Origin: Megaleporinus macrocephalus
Lineage: Eukaryota > Chordata > Actinopteri > Characiformes > Anostomidae
Length of the DNA stretch: 64,000 nt
Direction: 5' to 3'
Assembly: GCA_021613375.1 (NCBI GenBank)
Contig: CM038704.1
Location: 33,683,488-33,747,487 of the forward strand
Shown: positions 34,626 through 47,008 of the stretch, piece after piece
Position numbering within the stretch: the stretch's first letter is position 1
How the letters are laid out: each line of letters starts with the position of its first letter
The notes under the pieces: model-generated
Databases searched by the model: none
The model's input: only the letters and a program-made list of their open reading frames with translations
Told to the model about the DNA's origin: nothing
Translations under genes and position numbers: made by a program

Positions 34626-36527
34626 GATTTTTCGTCACTGAATGTGTTTGATGCCAGATTTTAAGATTAGAATTAAATCTATTTTGTGTTAATAGCATGT
34701 TATTATTATGTCTAATTAAACAACATGTGAATATATAAGGAGCAATTGAAAGTGGTTTTATATTAAAAGAGAAAGAGAGGCAGGAAAAGGACCACAACAA
34801 GATTTAGATGGTTATTATGGATGAAAAGTGAGGGTGGCTATTTTCAGCCTTTATTATCGCCATCTATTTTTGAATAAGTGCAATTTGTAGTTGATTAGTA
34901 ATCAGTGGCTTTGTGCTGACTGAGTCGTCTCCACAAATCACATTTCAGTATTTCATCTGGCTTGGTCACGTGATCAGTAGTCAAAAGACCACTTAGCTGC
35001 AATTTTACAGCTCAGCACTATGCAGAGATGTTGGAAAATCAGGTGGATCATGAATCATAGTCATGGGTAAACAATGACAATTGAACAGATAATAATGTGT
35101 AATAAAAAAGGGAGGATAGTGATGAAGCGTCTGAATGAGAGAAAAAATGATGGAAAAATATGCAGAAAGAGTGGTAAAAAAGGGTAAAATGTAGAAGAAC
35201 AAGGGAAAGAGGGATACTTGTTTGGTGGTTAGATTGACAAGTGTAAGTGCCCCTACAGTTGTAAGAGAAGTAAATAAAGGAGGAGTCAGATGTGAGACAG
35301 AGTATGAAATTACTGAAAATGATGGTCTATCCATTATTTTCACCCACACTGTTTCATCATGCCTTCCCATGTCTTCTAGTGTCTGTGAAATTATTTTATT
35401 TTTATGTAGCATCAAGGACTAGTGTTACCTAGCAACACGTCATGGATAATTTAGCTTCTCATTTTCTAGTTCATTTTGTGTTTTTATTATTAGTTTTAAT
35501 TGTGTTTTCCAATAGTTTTTGTTTACTGACATTAACTCTGCTGTACACCTCACCTGTCTATAAAAAGAAAAGTAGAATCCCTTTTGTTGCCAGCTGTATG
35601 CACTCACACTTGTGCATTCAGGAAAATGGTTACAACCTAATATCTGACTCAGTAATTCACACAAACGTAAACATAAACAAAGAGATTTAGCCAGGCAGAA
35701 AATGAAATCATAGACAACCAGTATTTAAATTAAGAATGTGGTAGGAGGAATCAATACAGGACTAGATCCTGTCAAAGAACTTTAAAGATATTCAAATTGC
35801 TGCTTCGTCCATCCATTCTCAAGGAAATGAGTTTGATTAAAAGCAATAGTGACTGCTTTACATGCGAATAGCCTTAATATATTCTATCCAAATAAATACT
35901 AATCAATAAAGCTAAATTAAAGATTCGGTGATAACAAAATGCATACAATTTTCTATTATGTTGCAGGAACTTGGAAAATCAACCATATAACCAAATAAGT
36001 AGTCATCAGATAATTGGGTCATTATCTAGATAGGGTGGCATTGTGCCTGTGTTCAAAATCAAATAATAAAAATAGTTTTGAATAACTATACTTTTTTTCA
36101 TAATAAACACTGTGATGATGTCATACAGAACAGTTGTTAGCCTTTTATTCGCAAACAGCAGAAAATAATCACCTCTACAGCAAAGGAAACCCAGGAAAGA
36201 TCAAAACCATAGGCCATGGTAACATTACCTTTAAACAAAATAACCCACACCCTAGACGCAATAAAACACCACCACAACACAACCATTAACAATCCCTTTT
36301 TAAGGAAAAGCCACTTCTGTATGCACACTTGTGACCATTTTATGAATGGAACAAAATGGAATGCTCTTAGTAGCAACGGCTCTAGCTATGACACTCCTTT
36401 CTGCTGTTTGTGCTTTCTCCTGCAGACATGCCCAATATCAGCACTTCGTAGTAGTGCAGTGGCAGAAGGACATGGCATTGGCCTGTGTATTACTGTGTAG
36501 GCAACCAGCATGACGCTAAATAGAGAA

Positions 36528-36528
<1 letters not shown>

Positions 36529-36588
<60 letters not shown>
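36529..36588. repeat. (TCTA)n microsatellite, 15 units
   Basis: An uninterrupted tetranucleotide run of about 60 bases. Confidence 0.95.
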
Positions 36589-38552
36589 ATCATTTTCCTT
36601 TGAAAGTTCTATCAACCTTTTTTTTTTCATAGTGAGTCAATTGTATTGATGTGTATTTTTTAACAACATATCTTTAAAATGTTATTTACTTCTGATTGTT
36701 TCCTAATGCCAACATCTTCTGTCCTGGAGTATTGAGCTATCTAAGAATTGAAGATGACTTTGATTAGTGGATCACAGTTCAAACAACTGCTTTGTATACA
36801 AGACATATTTCACTGTTTTACTTTAATAGACCTTTAATTTTGGGAATTGCAGTATATGCTAAAAAATAAAATGTAAATGAACTCCAATGCTGCATGTCTT
36901 TTATTCTCTTTCACTTTTTTCTACCTGACCCTACTGCTCTCTTTTCTGTAGCCTTCTCAGCCCTTATTTCAATGCCCAATTACTGTGGCCATGGCAACTA
37001 TCATGGAATTGAACCCACAGACAGCTTAGGCATTACTACTATAAAATCCATCTGTCTGTCTGTCTCCCTCCATCCACTCCTTTCTAGCAGCCCCCTCGCT
37101 TTCACAAAAGTCATCATCCATTAAAACCCCAAGCCAAAGCTAAATAGATAACCATAGCAACCATTTTGAAGCACTGTGGCTAATGGTATGTAATTATGGC
37201 TACTGGAATTGATCTAGCAAAAAGACACACCATTGGCTTTTATTGTCGGACTGCACATAGTTTTTCATGGCTATGATCGTCCTTTTCTTTTTGAACGGTT
37301 CCTTTAATACATATTTGCTAAAGCGGTTTAGCATATGTGGCATGCCAACATAAATTAGTACAAAATAACACATACACAGACAAATACTTCACATCATACA
37401 ACAGCAAGTATTAGCCTTACAGTCTGGTTCTAGTTTGCTGACATTTATGATAATGACTTGGCTTTTCCACTGTATTACTCTGCTCACACGTTGCCAAGCA
37501 ACGAGTGACGCGTTGCCAAGTAATGGCAAGCTTTATGCACACAGACCTTAGCTGCTTTGTATTTCTGCTTATACAAAACGAGAAATTGATTAAATTAATG
37601 GCTTTAAGACTACATTTGAAAAACAGATGGACGCATTGGAACTGACTGAAAACGACCAGAATACAATTTGCCAAACAAAATGGGCTACAAGGTGCTTTAA
37701 AAATAGCATTCGGGTTCATTTGGCAGCATCTGAAAAACCTGGGATGAACTTGATACTGTACCACAAAAGGTAAGACTTCTAGAATCAAGCAGTTATCTCG
37801 GACTCTGCACAGGGCTCAACAGGTACCTTAATAAACATTTACCTAGTCGTTCCAGGTGTTTAAAAAATTAACCTGAGTTTAATTATGGGGACAACGTGTC
37901 CTCGGACCCTTTACAACAATAATGCACGAAGGGAGAGCCAAAACGACCCATCATCCATCAAACATCCACAAATGAGAACATTATCAGGGAATCTAACACA
38001 TCTAATTCCAGTCTTTCAAAAAGGCTTCTGAACATAGTGTGATTCGATATCCAACTTGATTTTGGGTGGCAAGGTAAAGGGGACAACAGAGCTCTTACAA
38101 AATAGTAATTTGTTTTCAAACAGATGAAAGCGGCACAAATAATGCAGACTCCAACCAGTGCTTGCGAGCCACGGCAGCTCAAAGATTTAATAGCATTACT
38201 AATTTCAGGTCTGAGGGCTCTTTAAAAAAGGGCATTGGAAACCTATATTGTATTTTAAACTAGCATAACTTGTTAGTGTTATAGCTATTAACCTTTTATA
38301 GTTTACCGTGTTAAGGAACGCTAGGGAACTGATACTGTTGCATAGCAAAGACTTGTTTGTTGCAGAACTACTTTTAGGCAGAAGATACTGTCAGTATTAA
38401 AGCATGTTTGGTATGAAATCTAGGGCTGATTTAAGTTATTTCGTACCCTAATTTTGTTTTTAATAAAAGGTTATATATGAAAGCAACAGAACACTCGATG
38501 TTGTGGGTTATCACGAATAATATCATGACTGTGATGATCTACAACATTCGCG

Positions 38553-38607
38553 AGGGGGTGGGGATATGGGGGATGGGGAGGGTGGGGGATATGGGGGTTA
38601 GGGGGTC
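38553..38607 (+). repeat. G-rich run, possible G-quadruplex
   Basis: Runs of three to five G separated by short spacers (ggggg, gggg, ggggg, gggg, ggg, ggggg, ggggg, ggggg) on the plus strand within 55 bases. This meets the usual pattern for intramolecular G-quadruplexes and stands out in an AT-rich neighbourhood. Confidence 0.7.
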
Positions 38608-39749
38608 GGTGTTGTACACACAGGACTCAACATAATAAGACCAGCTGCAGGCAGACCTTTAGGCTGTAGAATTAAACAGAAGCGGGCAAAAAATCGTCCA
38701 CAACAATGTATATACATTGTATTTTTCTTTCTTTCTTGTTCAAGGTTGTACCGCAGTCCCTTCTCTAGGACATTGGGAGAGGCTAAATAGAATGTCAAGA
38801 TTTTTTTTATGTTTGATGAACTGGACAAAACAAGTGGTGACAGAAATAGTGTAATGATTATAGATGCACAAAATTAAGCTATAAAACACACACAGGTACA
38901 TTGCAGTTGGATATTCTATGTACATCTAGCAAGGCACTGTTTTGATGATTTGGGGTGTCATCTGTTTGAGATTGGTAAAACCACAAAAATGTTTCAGAAG
39001 TAATATTTCTGTAAGCTAAATTAGCAAACAGGATTAATGTTCTGTGTAACTTTTGTTCTTTAGGCTTATCTTTGGAATAAAATGAGTGGACATTTTCATG
39101 GCCCCGTAGTAATATTGCTTGTCATTTACATTGCAAACAAAACTTCTTTAGCTACTTTATTCTTAATTCTAGTGTACACTTCCACGCCCTTGGGTGCATT
39201 TTCAGAGTGCACTCTAGGACCAGGAAAAGGTCAGTAGTAAATTAATGTGGCAAATGTCTCTAAGGCTATAGCAAACAAAACCGACCTCAAAATTAAACGG
39301 GGCTGATTCAATGAAAAAAAATCACAAAGAATCACTTAAAATGTATGATATTAATTAAACACAAATTTAAACTGATGTTTGCCTGTGAAACCTGAATATT
39401 AGTTTTAAAGAAGAGCCAGATCTGGTGGCATCACAGCAGTACTATAGCTGACTGGCTAGAAAAATGTATGCACTTCAATGAGAAGTACTTCACGATGGCT
39501 GAAAGAGCTATTCATATGAAATCAGGGTATTTTAGCTTTTCACCCCTAATAAATCCCAGCTTACAAAAGAAGGAAAAGCGACAGAGATACAGAGAGCGAA
39601 TGGAGGCAGGGAAGCTCTATTAATGGCTTTTTTCTGTCCTTTATGGAACTGCAGCTGTAGCTGCTGATAAGAATGTAAGCATTAGAGGGTGATTATCTGT
39701 TATCAGGTGCAGTGGGTATAGGTATGATAACAGAAGTGGGGGATGTTGG

Positions 39750-39760
39750 TTGTGTGTGTG

Positions 39761-39796
<36 letters not shown>

Positions 39797-39798
39797 GG
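39750..39798. repeat. (TG)n microsatellite
   Basis: A dinucleotide run of roughly 49 bases with one tt and one gc interruption. Confidence 0.92.
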
Positions 39799-41000
39799 TT
39801 GGGGACCAGAATTTTAGTGGTTTGTGTGCAATGTGTGGTGAGGGATGGGGGGATAGTTGAGAAGAACCCACCCCCCATTGAAAGAAGACTATGAGCAATC
39901 ACAGCCCTGCTGAGTGTGGGTGTATGTGTGTGTGTTTCATGCAGTCACACCAGAGGAGACAAAAATGACCAAAGGAACTAACATAAACCCCTAAATTACC
40001 CCAAATTATCCATTCATACCCTACAAAAAGAGGAAGATACAAAGAATGGAATACACAAAGAAATAAAGGCAGTATACAGAAGTAGAAAATTTTCATGGTT
40101 GATGTATTGTGGTTTTAAAATTTTCCAGCATTTTTATTAATGAACTTTAATTGAAGTGCACACACTTTTCTATGTGTTCTTCCATAGGAGTTTATTATGA
40201 TTTAGAACAGTGTTATAAAGTGAAACACATAGTAACTAATTCACTGTCACACCTCCCTTCTCTTTTGAAATCCTGGGATCTAGTTAGAAAGGGATCTAGT
40301 TAGAAAGGGAACACACACTACCCACCCTGTTAAGATCAACATTTTTACCTTACACTCAGAGGACATTCTTTTCTTTGTTCTGGACACCCACTGAGTATTC
40401 TATCATCTTAGGACTCCCATGATTAAGATTTCTGGACCCCATAATGTTGTTGTCTGAAATTCTGTACTGGTCTACTGAACATTGTCCTTCACATCTCTGC
40501 AAACTCCACCTCTTAAAGTTCAAAATCCTGTTGATATTTCTCTTGAATATTTAAATTTAATTGAGGTTTTCAGTAATAAAAATGGCACCAAACTCAACCT
40601 ACATATAAAAGTATGATGTGCAATTAAGCTGATTAATTACCAATTACCACTCAAATCCTGTGTTTACCCACTCACTCAAGCGGAATCTTTTATCTGCACA
40701 TATCCTCTGCTGCTGCTGGCTTCTTTTGCATAAAGAAAAAGGACAGTGGCTTATAGAGGGCTAAATCACCTGTGGCCTTAGAACAGTTATGTTGGGCTAC
40801 AGTCTTTACCAAATTTGACTTATGTACTGCTTATAACCTCGTCAGAATTAGGGAAGGTGATGAATAAAATACTGCACCATGAGGGGGCACTATGAATATC
40901 TGGTAATACCATTTATGTCACTATTCTTCCATGTTCCAAGCCTTCATCAACGCTATTCTAAGAGGCATGTTAGGCCATTTTGTTATTGTTTGATGACATT

Positions 41001-41142
41001 ATCACGCTGGACCGGGAGAGATGCCGATCACATGACTATCAAACAGAACCACATGGTGAAAGACATAAACACAAGCACATGGACTACAAACAGAAATGTA
41101 AACAAACAGGCAAGGACGAGGGAAACAGGGCAGGACGTGACA
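41001..41142 (-). repeat. 3' LTR, internally deleted (142 bp)
   Basis: Retains both termini of the 405-bp LTR (atcacgctggaccgggagag at one end and ggcaggacgtgaca at the other), but the middle is missing, with the join at about 41026-41030 (gatgccgatcacatg). Confidence 0.85.
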
Positions 41143-41289
41143 GAACCCCCCCTTTAAAAGCGCCGCTCCAGAGGCGCGAAAGTGAACACACCCCTGGAGC
41201 CCGCCCAAGGGGAAGGCCAGAACAAAACAGGATAAACACTAGACAAGACATGGGACTGGAAACTGGAACGGGGACTTAGGACAAGACTG

Positions 41290-41690
41290 AACATGAGACG
41301 GAACATCAGACTGGACAGGGGAACGATCACAAGACTGGACTGGGGATGGAACAGGAAACGAGACATGAGACTGAACTGGGGACCGAACGAAAGACTGGAC
41401 ATGAGACGGAACATCAGACTGGACAGGGGAACGATCACAAGACTGGACTGGGGATGGAACAGGAAACGAGACATGAGACTGAACTGGGGACCGAACGAAA
41501 GACTGGACATGAGACGGAACATCAGACTGGACAGGGGAACGATCACAAGACTGGACTGGGGATGGAACAGGAAACGAGACATGAGACTGAACTGGGGACC
41601 GAACGAAAGACTGGACATGAGACAGAACATCAGACTGGACAGGGGAACGGACATGGGACTGGGCCAAAGACTGGACAGGGGAATGGACAG
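41290..41690. repeat. Minisatellite, 108-bp unit, about 3.5 copies
   Basis: Unit copies start at about 41290, 41398, 41506 and 41614. The copies are nearly identical. 108 is a multiple of 3, so the unit keeps 36-codon periodicity. Confidence 0.92.
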
Positions 41691-43330
41691 GAGATGAAAA
41701 CAATGACAGGGGAACAGGAACATACGACTGGGAAAGGAACAGACACATTGACAGGCACAGGAACAGAGAAACCAAAGGAAACCGGGACAGGAACGGATAC
41801 AGACACAGGGACTAGCACAGTAATAGGGACCAATACACAACCTGGGACAGGGGACACGACAAAAGACGGAACATGGGCAGGACCAGGATAAGACATAGAA
41901 GCCAAACGGGAAACAAAGTCAGGAGCCACCCGGGGGGCGGAGTCAGGAGCCAAAACAGACTGGACCTCCGTCCGGGGAGCAGACACAGGAACAGACCGGA
42001 CCTCCGTCCGGGGAGCAGGCACAGGAACAGACCGGACCTCCGTCCGGGGAGCAGGAACAGGAGCCGACTGGGGAGCAGGGACTGCGGCGACGTCCACGGA
42101 GGCAGCGGACCTCGCTGCATTGACGTCCACGGAGGCAGCGGGCCTCGCTGCATTGACGTCCACGGAGGCAGCGGGCCTCGCTGCATTGACGTCCACGGAG
42201 GCAGCGGGCCTCGCTGCATTGACGTCCACGGGAGCTGCGGCGGCGACGCCCACGGAGGCAGCGGGAGCTGCGGCGACGCCCACGGAGGCAGCGGGAGCTG
42301 CGGCGACGCCCACGGAGGCAGCGGGAGCTGCGGCGACGCCCACGGAGGCAGCGGCGACACCCACGGAGGCAGCGGGAGCTGTGGCGACGCCCACAGAGGC
42401 AGCAGGAGCTGCGGCGACGCCCACAGAGGCAGCGGCGACGCCCACGGAGGCAGCGGCGACGCCCACGGAGGCAGCGGCGACACCCACGGAGGCAGCGGCG
42501 ACGCCCACGGAGGCAGCGGGAGCTGCAGTGACGCCCACGGAGGCAGCGGGAGCTGCAGCGACGCCCACGGAGGCAGCGGCGACACCCACAGAGGCAGCGG
42601 GAGCTGCGGTGACACCCTCAGAGGCTGCTCTGAGCGGCCGAGAGGTCATAACACAGGGAAGGGGAGCCGCGACGCTGTGGGCGAGTAGGCGGAGATTATT
42701 GTCTCTGGCGGCAGCAGCGGAGTATGAATATTCCCGCTCCAGACCACTGGGTGGCACCGGAGCACCAGCGGGGCTGGAGAATGGCACCGTGAAAGAATGC
42801 TCACGCTGCCATGAGTCCAAGCAGGCAGAGTGTTGCAGCTGCTTTGCAGGGTTTTGGGGCAGCTGCAACTCCGGAGCAAAGCACAGGCCCAGTACACGCT
42901 CCCATGCCTCTGGTAGCGCTGTGAAGTTCTGCGCCGGCTCACGGTTCCTCCTAGCGCCAGAGGGGCTAGAGAGCGACGCCACGAGGGAGTGCGTGAGTGG
43001 CCGTGCTTCAGAGCAGGTGGGGGCTCAAGACTGCCTCGTGCTGAGAGCCGCCGCCTCAACCCGGAGACCTCCCACCCTTAGCTCGCCTGAGCTCGCTCCC
43101 AGATCCCCTACCCCCCCCAAAAAAATTTCAGGGGGGTTGGCCCCATGCTTCCTCCCAGATCCCCTCCTACCTTTATTCCTGGAGGTATTTCCAGAAGGCT
43201 TGGAGGGGACCCGCACCAAGGCTGCACAGACCAGTGAGGGATCTGGAGCAGGGGGAGTCTCCGGAGCTCGCTGACAGAAAGGCTCCCTGCGTATGGCGAG
43301 CCTAGAGCCAACAAACCTTGCTGCGTCCAT
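41630..43330 (-). pseudogene. Gag-like, proline/alanine-rich frame of the LTR element
   Basis: The minus strand starts MDAARFVGSRLAIRR at 43330, just inside the 5' LTR, and stays in one frame to 41630 except for a stop near 43025. The first 200 codons look like unique protein. The rest is made of in-phase repeats (PAASVGVAAA-type decamers, then DVNAARPAAS-type units, then APRTEVRSVPVP-type units) ending in Val/Pro-rich sequence. Its position suggests gag. No zinc knuckle or capsid motif is recognised, so the function is unassigned. The plus-strand frame across the same repeats (42120-43274) is a shadow of the same composition. Confidence 0.5.
41985..42610. repeat. Compound minisatellite with 36-, 33-, 30- and 21-bp units
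   Basis: Three copies of a 36-bp unit (gaccggacctccgtccgggg...) lie near 41985-42060. Four copies of a 33-bp unit (gcgggcctcgctgcattgac...) follow near 42100-42230, then about 15 units of 30 bp (gcgggagctgcggcgacgcc...) or a 21-bp shortened version to about 42610. Every unit length is a multiple of 3. Confidence 0.9.
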
Positions 43331-43346
43331 TGTGGTGGTTCATTCT

Positions 43347-43751
43347 ATCACGCTGGACCGGGAGAGGTGCCGGGGATGATCAGCAGGATGAAGGGGGCTG
43401 ACGCAGGTGCAAGGTTTTAACCAAAAATACTTTACTGGTAAAAACCAAACAAACACTAAGCAAAAACAAACATGAACTATCAAAACAGAAACGCAAACAA
43501 ACCGGGTCCACACACAACAATAAACAATGAACCACAAAGGAGAGGGCAAAACAGGCAGACTATATACACTGGATAACGAGAGGAAAGAGGAGACAGCTGG
43601 TGACAATGGGAACCAGGTGGAGGGCGGAGACAAGGATCACATGACTATCAAACAGAACCACATGGTGAAAGACATAAACACAAGCACATGGACTACAAGC
43701 AGAAACGTAAACAAACAGGCAAGGACGAGGGAAACAGGGCAGGACGTGACA
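43347..43751 (-). repeat. 5' LTR (405 bp) of the non-autonomous element
   Basis: Begins (minus strand) TGTCACGTCCTGCC and ends ccggtccagcgtgat. The outer part, 43640-43751, is nearly identical to 41033-41142 in the other LTR. Confidence 0.85.
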
Positions 43752-43859
43752 CATTCTCATATAGTCTTCAGATATACCTACTCTAGCATGTCAAGTCCTG
43801 TCCAGATTGCTTAAAAACCAACTCTATGTTAAAGGTGACATTTCAAGTTTTAAACCAAG

Positions 43860-44080
43860 TTTTATGTGGCATCTGTTGCTTTTTTGGATTATGTTATTAG
43901 TGCACAGGATGTCATAATGGATGATCGTAAGATTGAGAATATTGTCAGTTGGCCAGCCCCTTTAAAAAATTTTAAGAGAAAACTCTTCCTAGGTTTCACA
44001 AATTTCTACACACACATTTTTTTAACTTACAGTAGAAATTATAGTTACTGTGATGTTCCCATAAAATGACCCCAGCTGAC
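43860..44080 (+). pseudogene. Ty3/gypsy RT/RNase H connection fragment (relic)
   Basis: The plus-strand frame 43866-44069 reads FLDYVISAQDVIMDDRKI, VSWPAPLKNFKR, and FLGFTNFYTHIF. These are the blocks after the RT active site in gypsy elements (F-LG-Y-V-I-S, V-x-x-W-P-x-P, FLGF-N-FY). About 65 codons remain. It is a separate insertion from the LTR element just to the left, on the opposite strand. Confidence 0.78.
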
Positions 44081-45105
44081 CCCTCCTATGTTCCTGGGGA
44101 CTGAGTTTGGCTGCCGAGCAGGGTAGGTAAAAAATTTGGAAGGAAAAAAAGTTGTTTATAGTGCTCAGCAAAGTCAAAGTTGTAACTTATAAACTTGAAA
44201 AACTTGATTTACATTGATTTATAATAACTGCTTATTATTGCGTCTCTTGCTTCTTTCAAAAAGGAGAAAGAATCCCTGTCCAGCACCATGGCAGCTCCAG
44301 GAGTCTGTCCCAAGAAATATACAAAGTAATACAGTCATTCAAATATAGACAGGATAGTTAATTATTATTTTAATAATAAACATGATATTGTTCTATTAAA
44401 CCAAGTGCATTCTAGCTATGTCATTTAGCTAAGGTGAGCTAAGCTTATGCCAGTGAATCTTTGTAATTTAGAAAGATAAAGCGTAAAAGTGCATGATGTA
44501 CTAGCAGAACTGTGATCAGACTGTAATCGTGCTGTGATCAGACTCAGGCCTCCTCCTTTAGTTGTAACATCTGACTTATTTACTCTTTTTGAATTTTTAT
44601 TTATCAATACAATAAATGCACTAAGTTTAAGGTTAAGGTTTAACTAATTATATAGTGCCTTTTACAGCAGAATTGGGTGAGCAAGGGATGACAGCGACAA
44701 CATTCTCAGTTAACCATAGTACTCTCTGTCAGTGAACCCCCAGATCAGTCCAGATCTGCACCTCTTATAACAAACAAACTAATAACTAATTACCAAAGGC
44801 TTGACTGAACATTTTCAGCCTAGGTTTTCAGCCTAGACATAAAAATTGAGGCTGTGTCTGCATCCAAAACACTGACTGGAAGGTTATTCCAAACCTGGCG
44901 GGGCTTTCTAAGTAAAGGCTCTGTCCCCAATGCAAATTAATTTATTGTAGGTACTAACAGTAAGCCAGGACATTGCGATGATACACCATTTATGTTCACA
45001 AACCAATAGCGATCATTTAGGTATAGGATCTAAAAATCTTTAAAAAGATTTGAGCCAGCTCAGTCTATTGAAGTAAGGTAGAGGATTCCAATCTCTCTGC
45101 AGTAG
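44081..45105. other. Region without an intact gene; possible LINE remnant near 44800-44940
   Basis: The minus strand near 44830-44910 reads VWNNLPVSVLDADTASIF and then SRLKT, similar to the extreme C-terminus of some LINE or host-like ORFs in fish repeats. This is too short to classify. No other coding signal was seen. Confidence 0.3.
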
Positions 45106-45109
45106 TTAT

Positions 45110-45400
45110 TCTGGTTAGTCATTGAGATCTATCAGTCTGGAAAAGGTTACAAAGCCATTTCTAAAGATTTGGGACTCCAGTGAACCACAAATACAGAAAA
45201 CATGGAACAGTTGTGTACCTTCCTACCAAAATTACTCCAAGAGTGCATCGACTACTTATTCAGGAGATCACAAAAGAACCCAGAATCTCACTTGCCTCAG
45301 TTAAGGTCAATCAATATTCACGATCCAACAATAAGATTGACTGGGCAATTAATGTCTAAACTGCTGGCAACAAAAGTGAGTACATCCCTAAGTAAGAATG
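45110..45400 (+). pseudogene. Tc1-like transposase N-terminal relic
   Basis: The plus strand reads IEIYQSGKGYKAISKDLG near 45125-45180 (Tc1 DNA-binding region), then, with frame changes, pieces equivalent to the second helix-turn-helix (DPTIR, near 45320). Multiple frameshifts are present and no catalytic block is seen on this strand. Confidence 0.65.
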
Positions 45401-45419
45401 GCCAAATTGTCCCCAAAGT

Positions 45420-45665
45420 GTCAATATTTTGTGTGACCACCATTATTTTCCAGTACTGCCCTAACTCTCTTGGGCATAAAGTTCACTAGAGCTTTACATA
45501 TTGCCACTGGAATCTTCTTTCACTCCTCAATGATGACATCACAGAGCTGGTGGATATTAAAGACCTTGCGCTCCTCCACCTTCAGTTTGAGGATGCCCCA
45601 CATATGCTCAATAGGGTTTAGGTCTGAAGACATGCTTGGTCAGTCAAGCACCTTTACCCTCAGTT
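45420..45665 (-). pseudogene. Tc1-like transposase C-terminal relic, opposite strand
   Basis: On the minus strand the end of a Tc1 DDE domain can be read: SSDLNPIEHMWGILKLKVEE near 45625-45570, then IHQLCDVIIEE, and AVLENNGGHTKY near 45440. The last is the characteristic end of a Tc1 subfamily in fish. It is adjacent to, but inverted relative to, the N-terminal piece at 45110-45400. Confidence 0.75.
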
Positions 45666-46982
45666 TCTTTAGCAAGGGAGTGGTCGTCTTGAAGGTGTGT
45701 TTGGGAGGGTGTTTCTGTTTTGCAGTGAAGTTAGCCCTAAATTATCCTTGTTACAACTTTTTAAAATGTGTTGCAGGCCTATGCAGGAATGGACTGGATT
45801 TAAAATACAATAATGAGGCTGGTGTAAGTATGTAAATTTGGATCATAATTTAATTTACTTTATTACCTGTGTTAATAATAATGGCACAATGTATAATTTT
45901 GTATTGAATTGCAAAAAAAAAATCTGATATTCTATGTTTTTTTGCATCCATAACTTGACTGGCAATGTGGTGATGCACTGTTGGCATTGACAATATTCAA
46001 CACCCCAGTAAATATATTAGGGAAAAACGTAGTATGTACTTAGTATTGTACTTAGTATGTAATGTCTTTACTTATTGTAGTATGACTTTATATAGATACT
46101 GGATAAGTGCATTACTAGCATAACAGGAACATGTCAATAAGACAGATGAGACACATCATGTTAAAATACATCATGTTCATGTATCACAGCAGGTATACAT
46201 TTTATAGCCAAAAAATATTATAATCATACATAAGTTTCTGAACATTGTTTAACAACCTAGTAACACCTTCACAACGACTTGGGATCCCATAGCTGCTGCC
46301 TAGCTACAGATAAGCATTTACATTGGATACAATAGTAACCAGCAAGCAATGCCCTGGCAACCACCTGGGGTACAACTGCAACCTCCTACAAATGGCTTTG
46401 CAAGTACCTGGGTACCATAGCAACCACCCAGAAACATCTTAGAAAAAACCTGGCATACCATAACATCTAGATGGCAAAATTTTAGCTAGTGGAAGCTGCA
46501 CAATCACTCTGTTTTTTATGTAATTTTGCTTTTTCTTCTTTTTCATCTAGGTCAGGGGTGTTTAATTAGAGTTCAGTAAGGTCCACCTGTAGGAGATTTC
46601 CTTAGGCCAAGGTCCGGACCATCATAATTTCTAACTTGTGTCATGATTCAGTGGCGTATCCTGTATACTGAAGTAGCCTAGTATCATGTTGTATCTGTTT
46701 CAGTACCCACTATCATTTTAAACACTCTCTCCACTCTTACCCCCGTGGTTGCTCAATGCTGCACTCATGAAACAGTGTTCAGATCCTCAAGTGTACACAT
46801 TCACTGAACAAAGACCAAGCAACAAAGAGTAAACACTCGAAAAAGGTTGTACAGCCGCATGTATTCACTGTGTCAGTACGAACAGCATACAAAGTATTCA
46901 TTTTTTACTGTTTGCTTGAATTAAAAATTATATATTTAGCAAAATCCTTATTATGCCATGTTTACCTTGTATTTATCACACA

Positions 46983-47008
46983 AAATAAATAAATAAATAA
47001 ATAAATAA
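46983..47008. repeat. (AAAT)n microsatellite
   Basis: A short run of about 6 units of aaat. Confidence 0.85.

Larger units (their letters stand above)
34626..40996. other. Intergenic region, no supported gene
   Basis: About 6.4 kb of AT-rich DNA with only short incidental ORFs on both strands. Microsatellites and a G-rich run are listed separately. Nothing here resembles a known protein family by eye. Confidence 0.45.
41001..43751 (-). mobile_element. Non-autonomous Ty3/gypsy-like LTR retrotransposon with 4-bp duplication
   Basis: In minus orientation the 5' LTR is 43347-43751 (TGTCACGTCC to the end at cgtgat) and the 3' LTR is 41001-41142. CATT flanks both sides (40997-41000 and 43752-43755). 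A polypurine tract (AAAGGGGGGG on the minus strand, 41145-41154) precedes the 3' LTR exactly as expected. The interior has one long gag-like frame and no RT, integrase or protease, so movement would need a partner. The 3' LTR lacks about 263 internal bases compared with the 5' LTR, an internal deletion. No clear tRNA primer-binding site was recognised. Confidence 0.88.

Noticed and set aside
35005..35415. 136-codon minus-strand ORF
   Set aside because: Low-complexity Ser/Thr/Leu/Phe sequence without family resemblance.
37417..37788. 123-codon minus-strand ORF with many Cys
   Set aside because: No recognisable domain, and composition typical of chance ORFs.
41346..41891. 181-codon plus-strand ORF of GTGTDT/ETEL-type repeats
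   Set aside because: Product of the 108-bp tandem repeat read in one of several open frames, with no protein-like non-repeat part.
42120..43274. 384-codon plus-strand ORF rich in Thr, Glu and Ala
   Set aside because: It is the antisense reading of the in-phase minisatellites of the LTR element. The minus-strand reading begins at the expected gag position.
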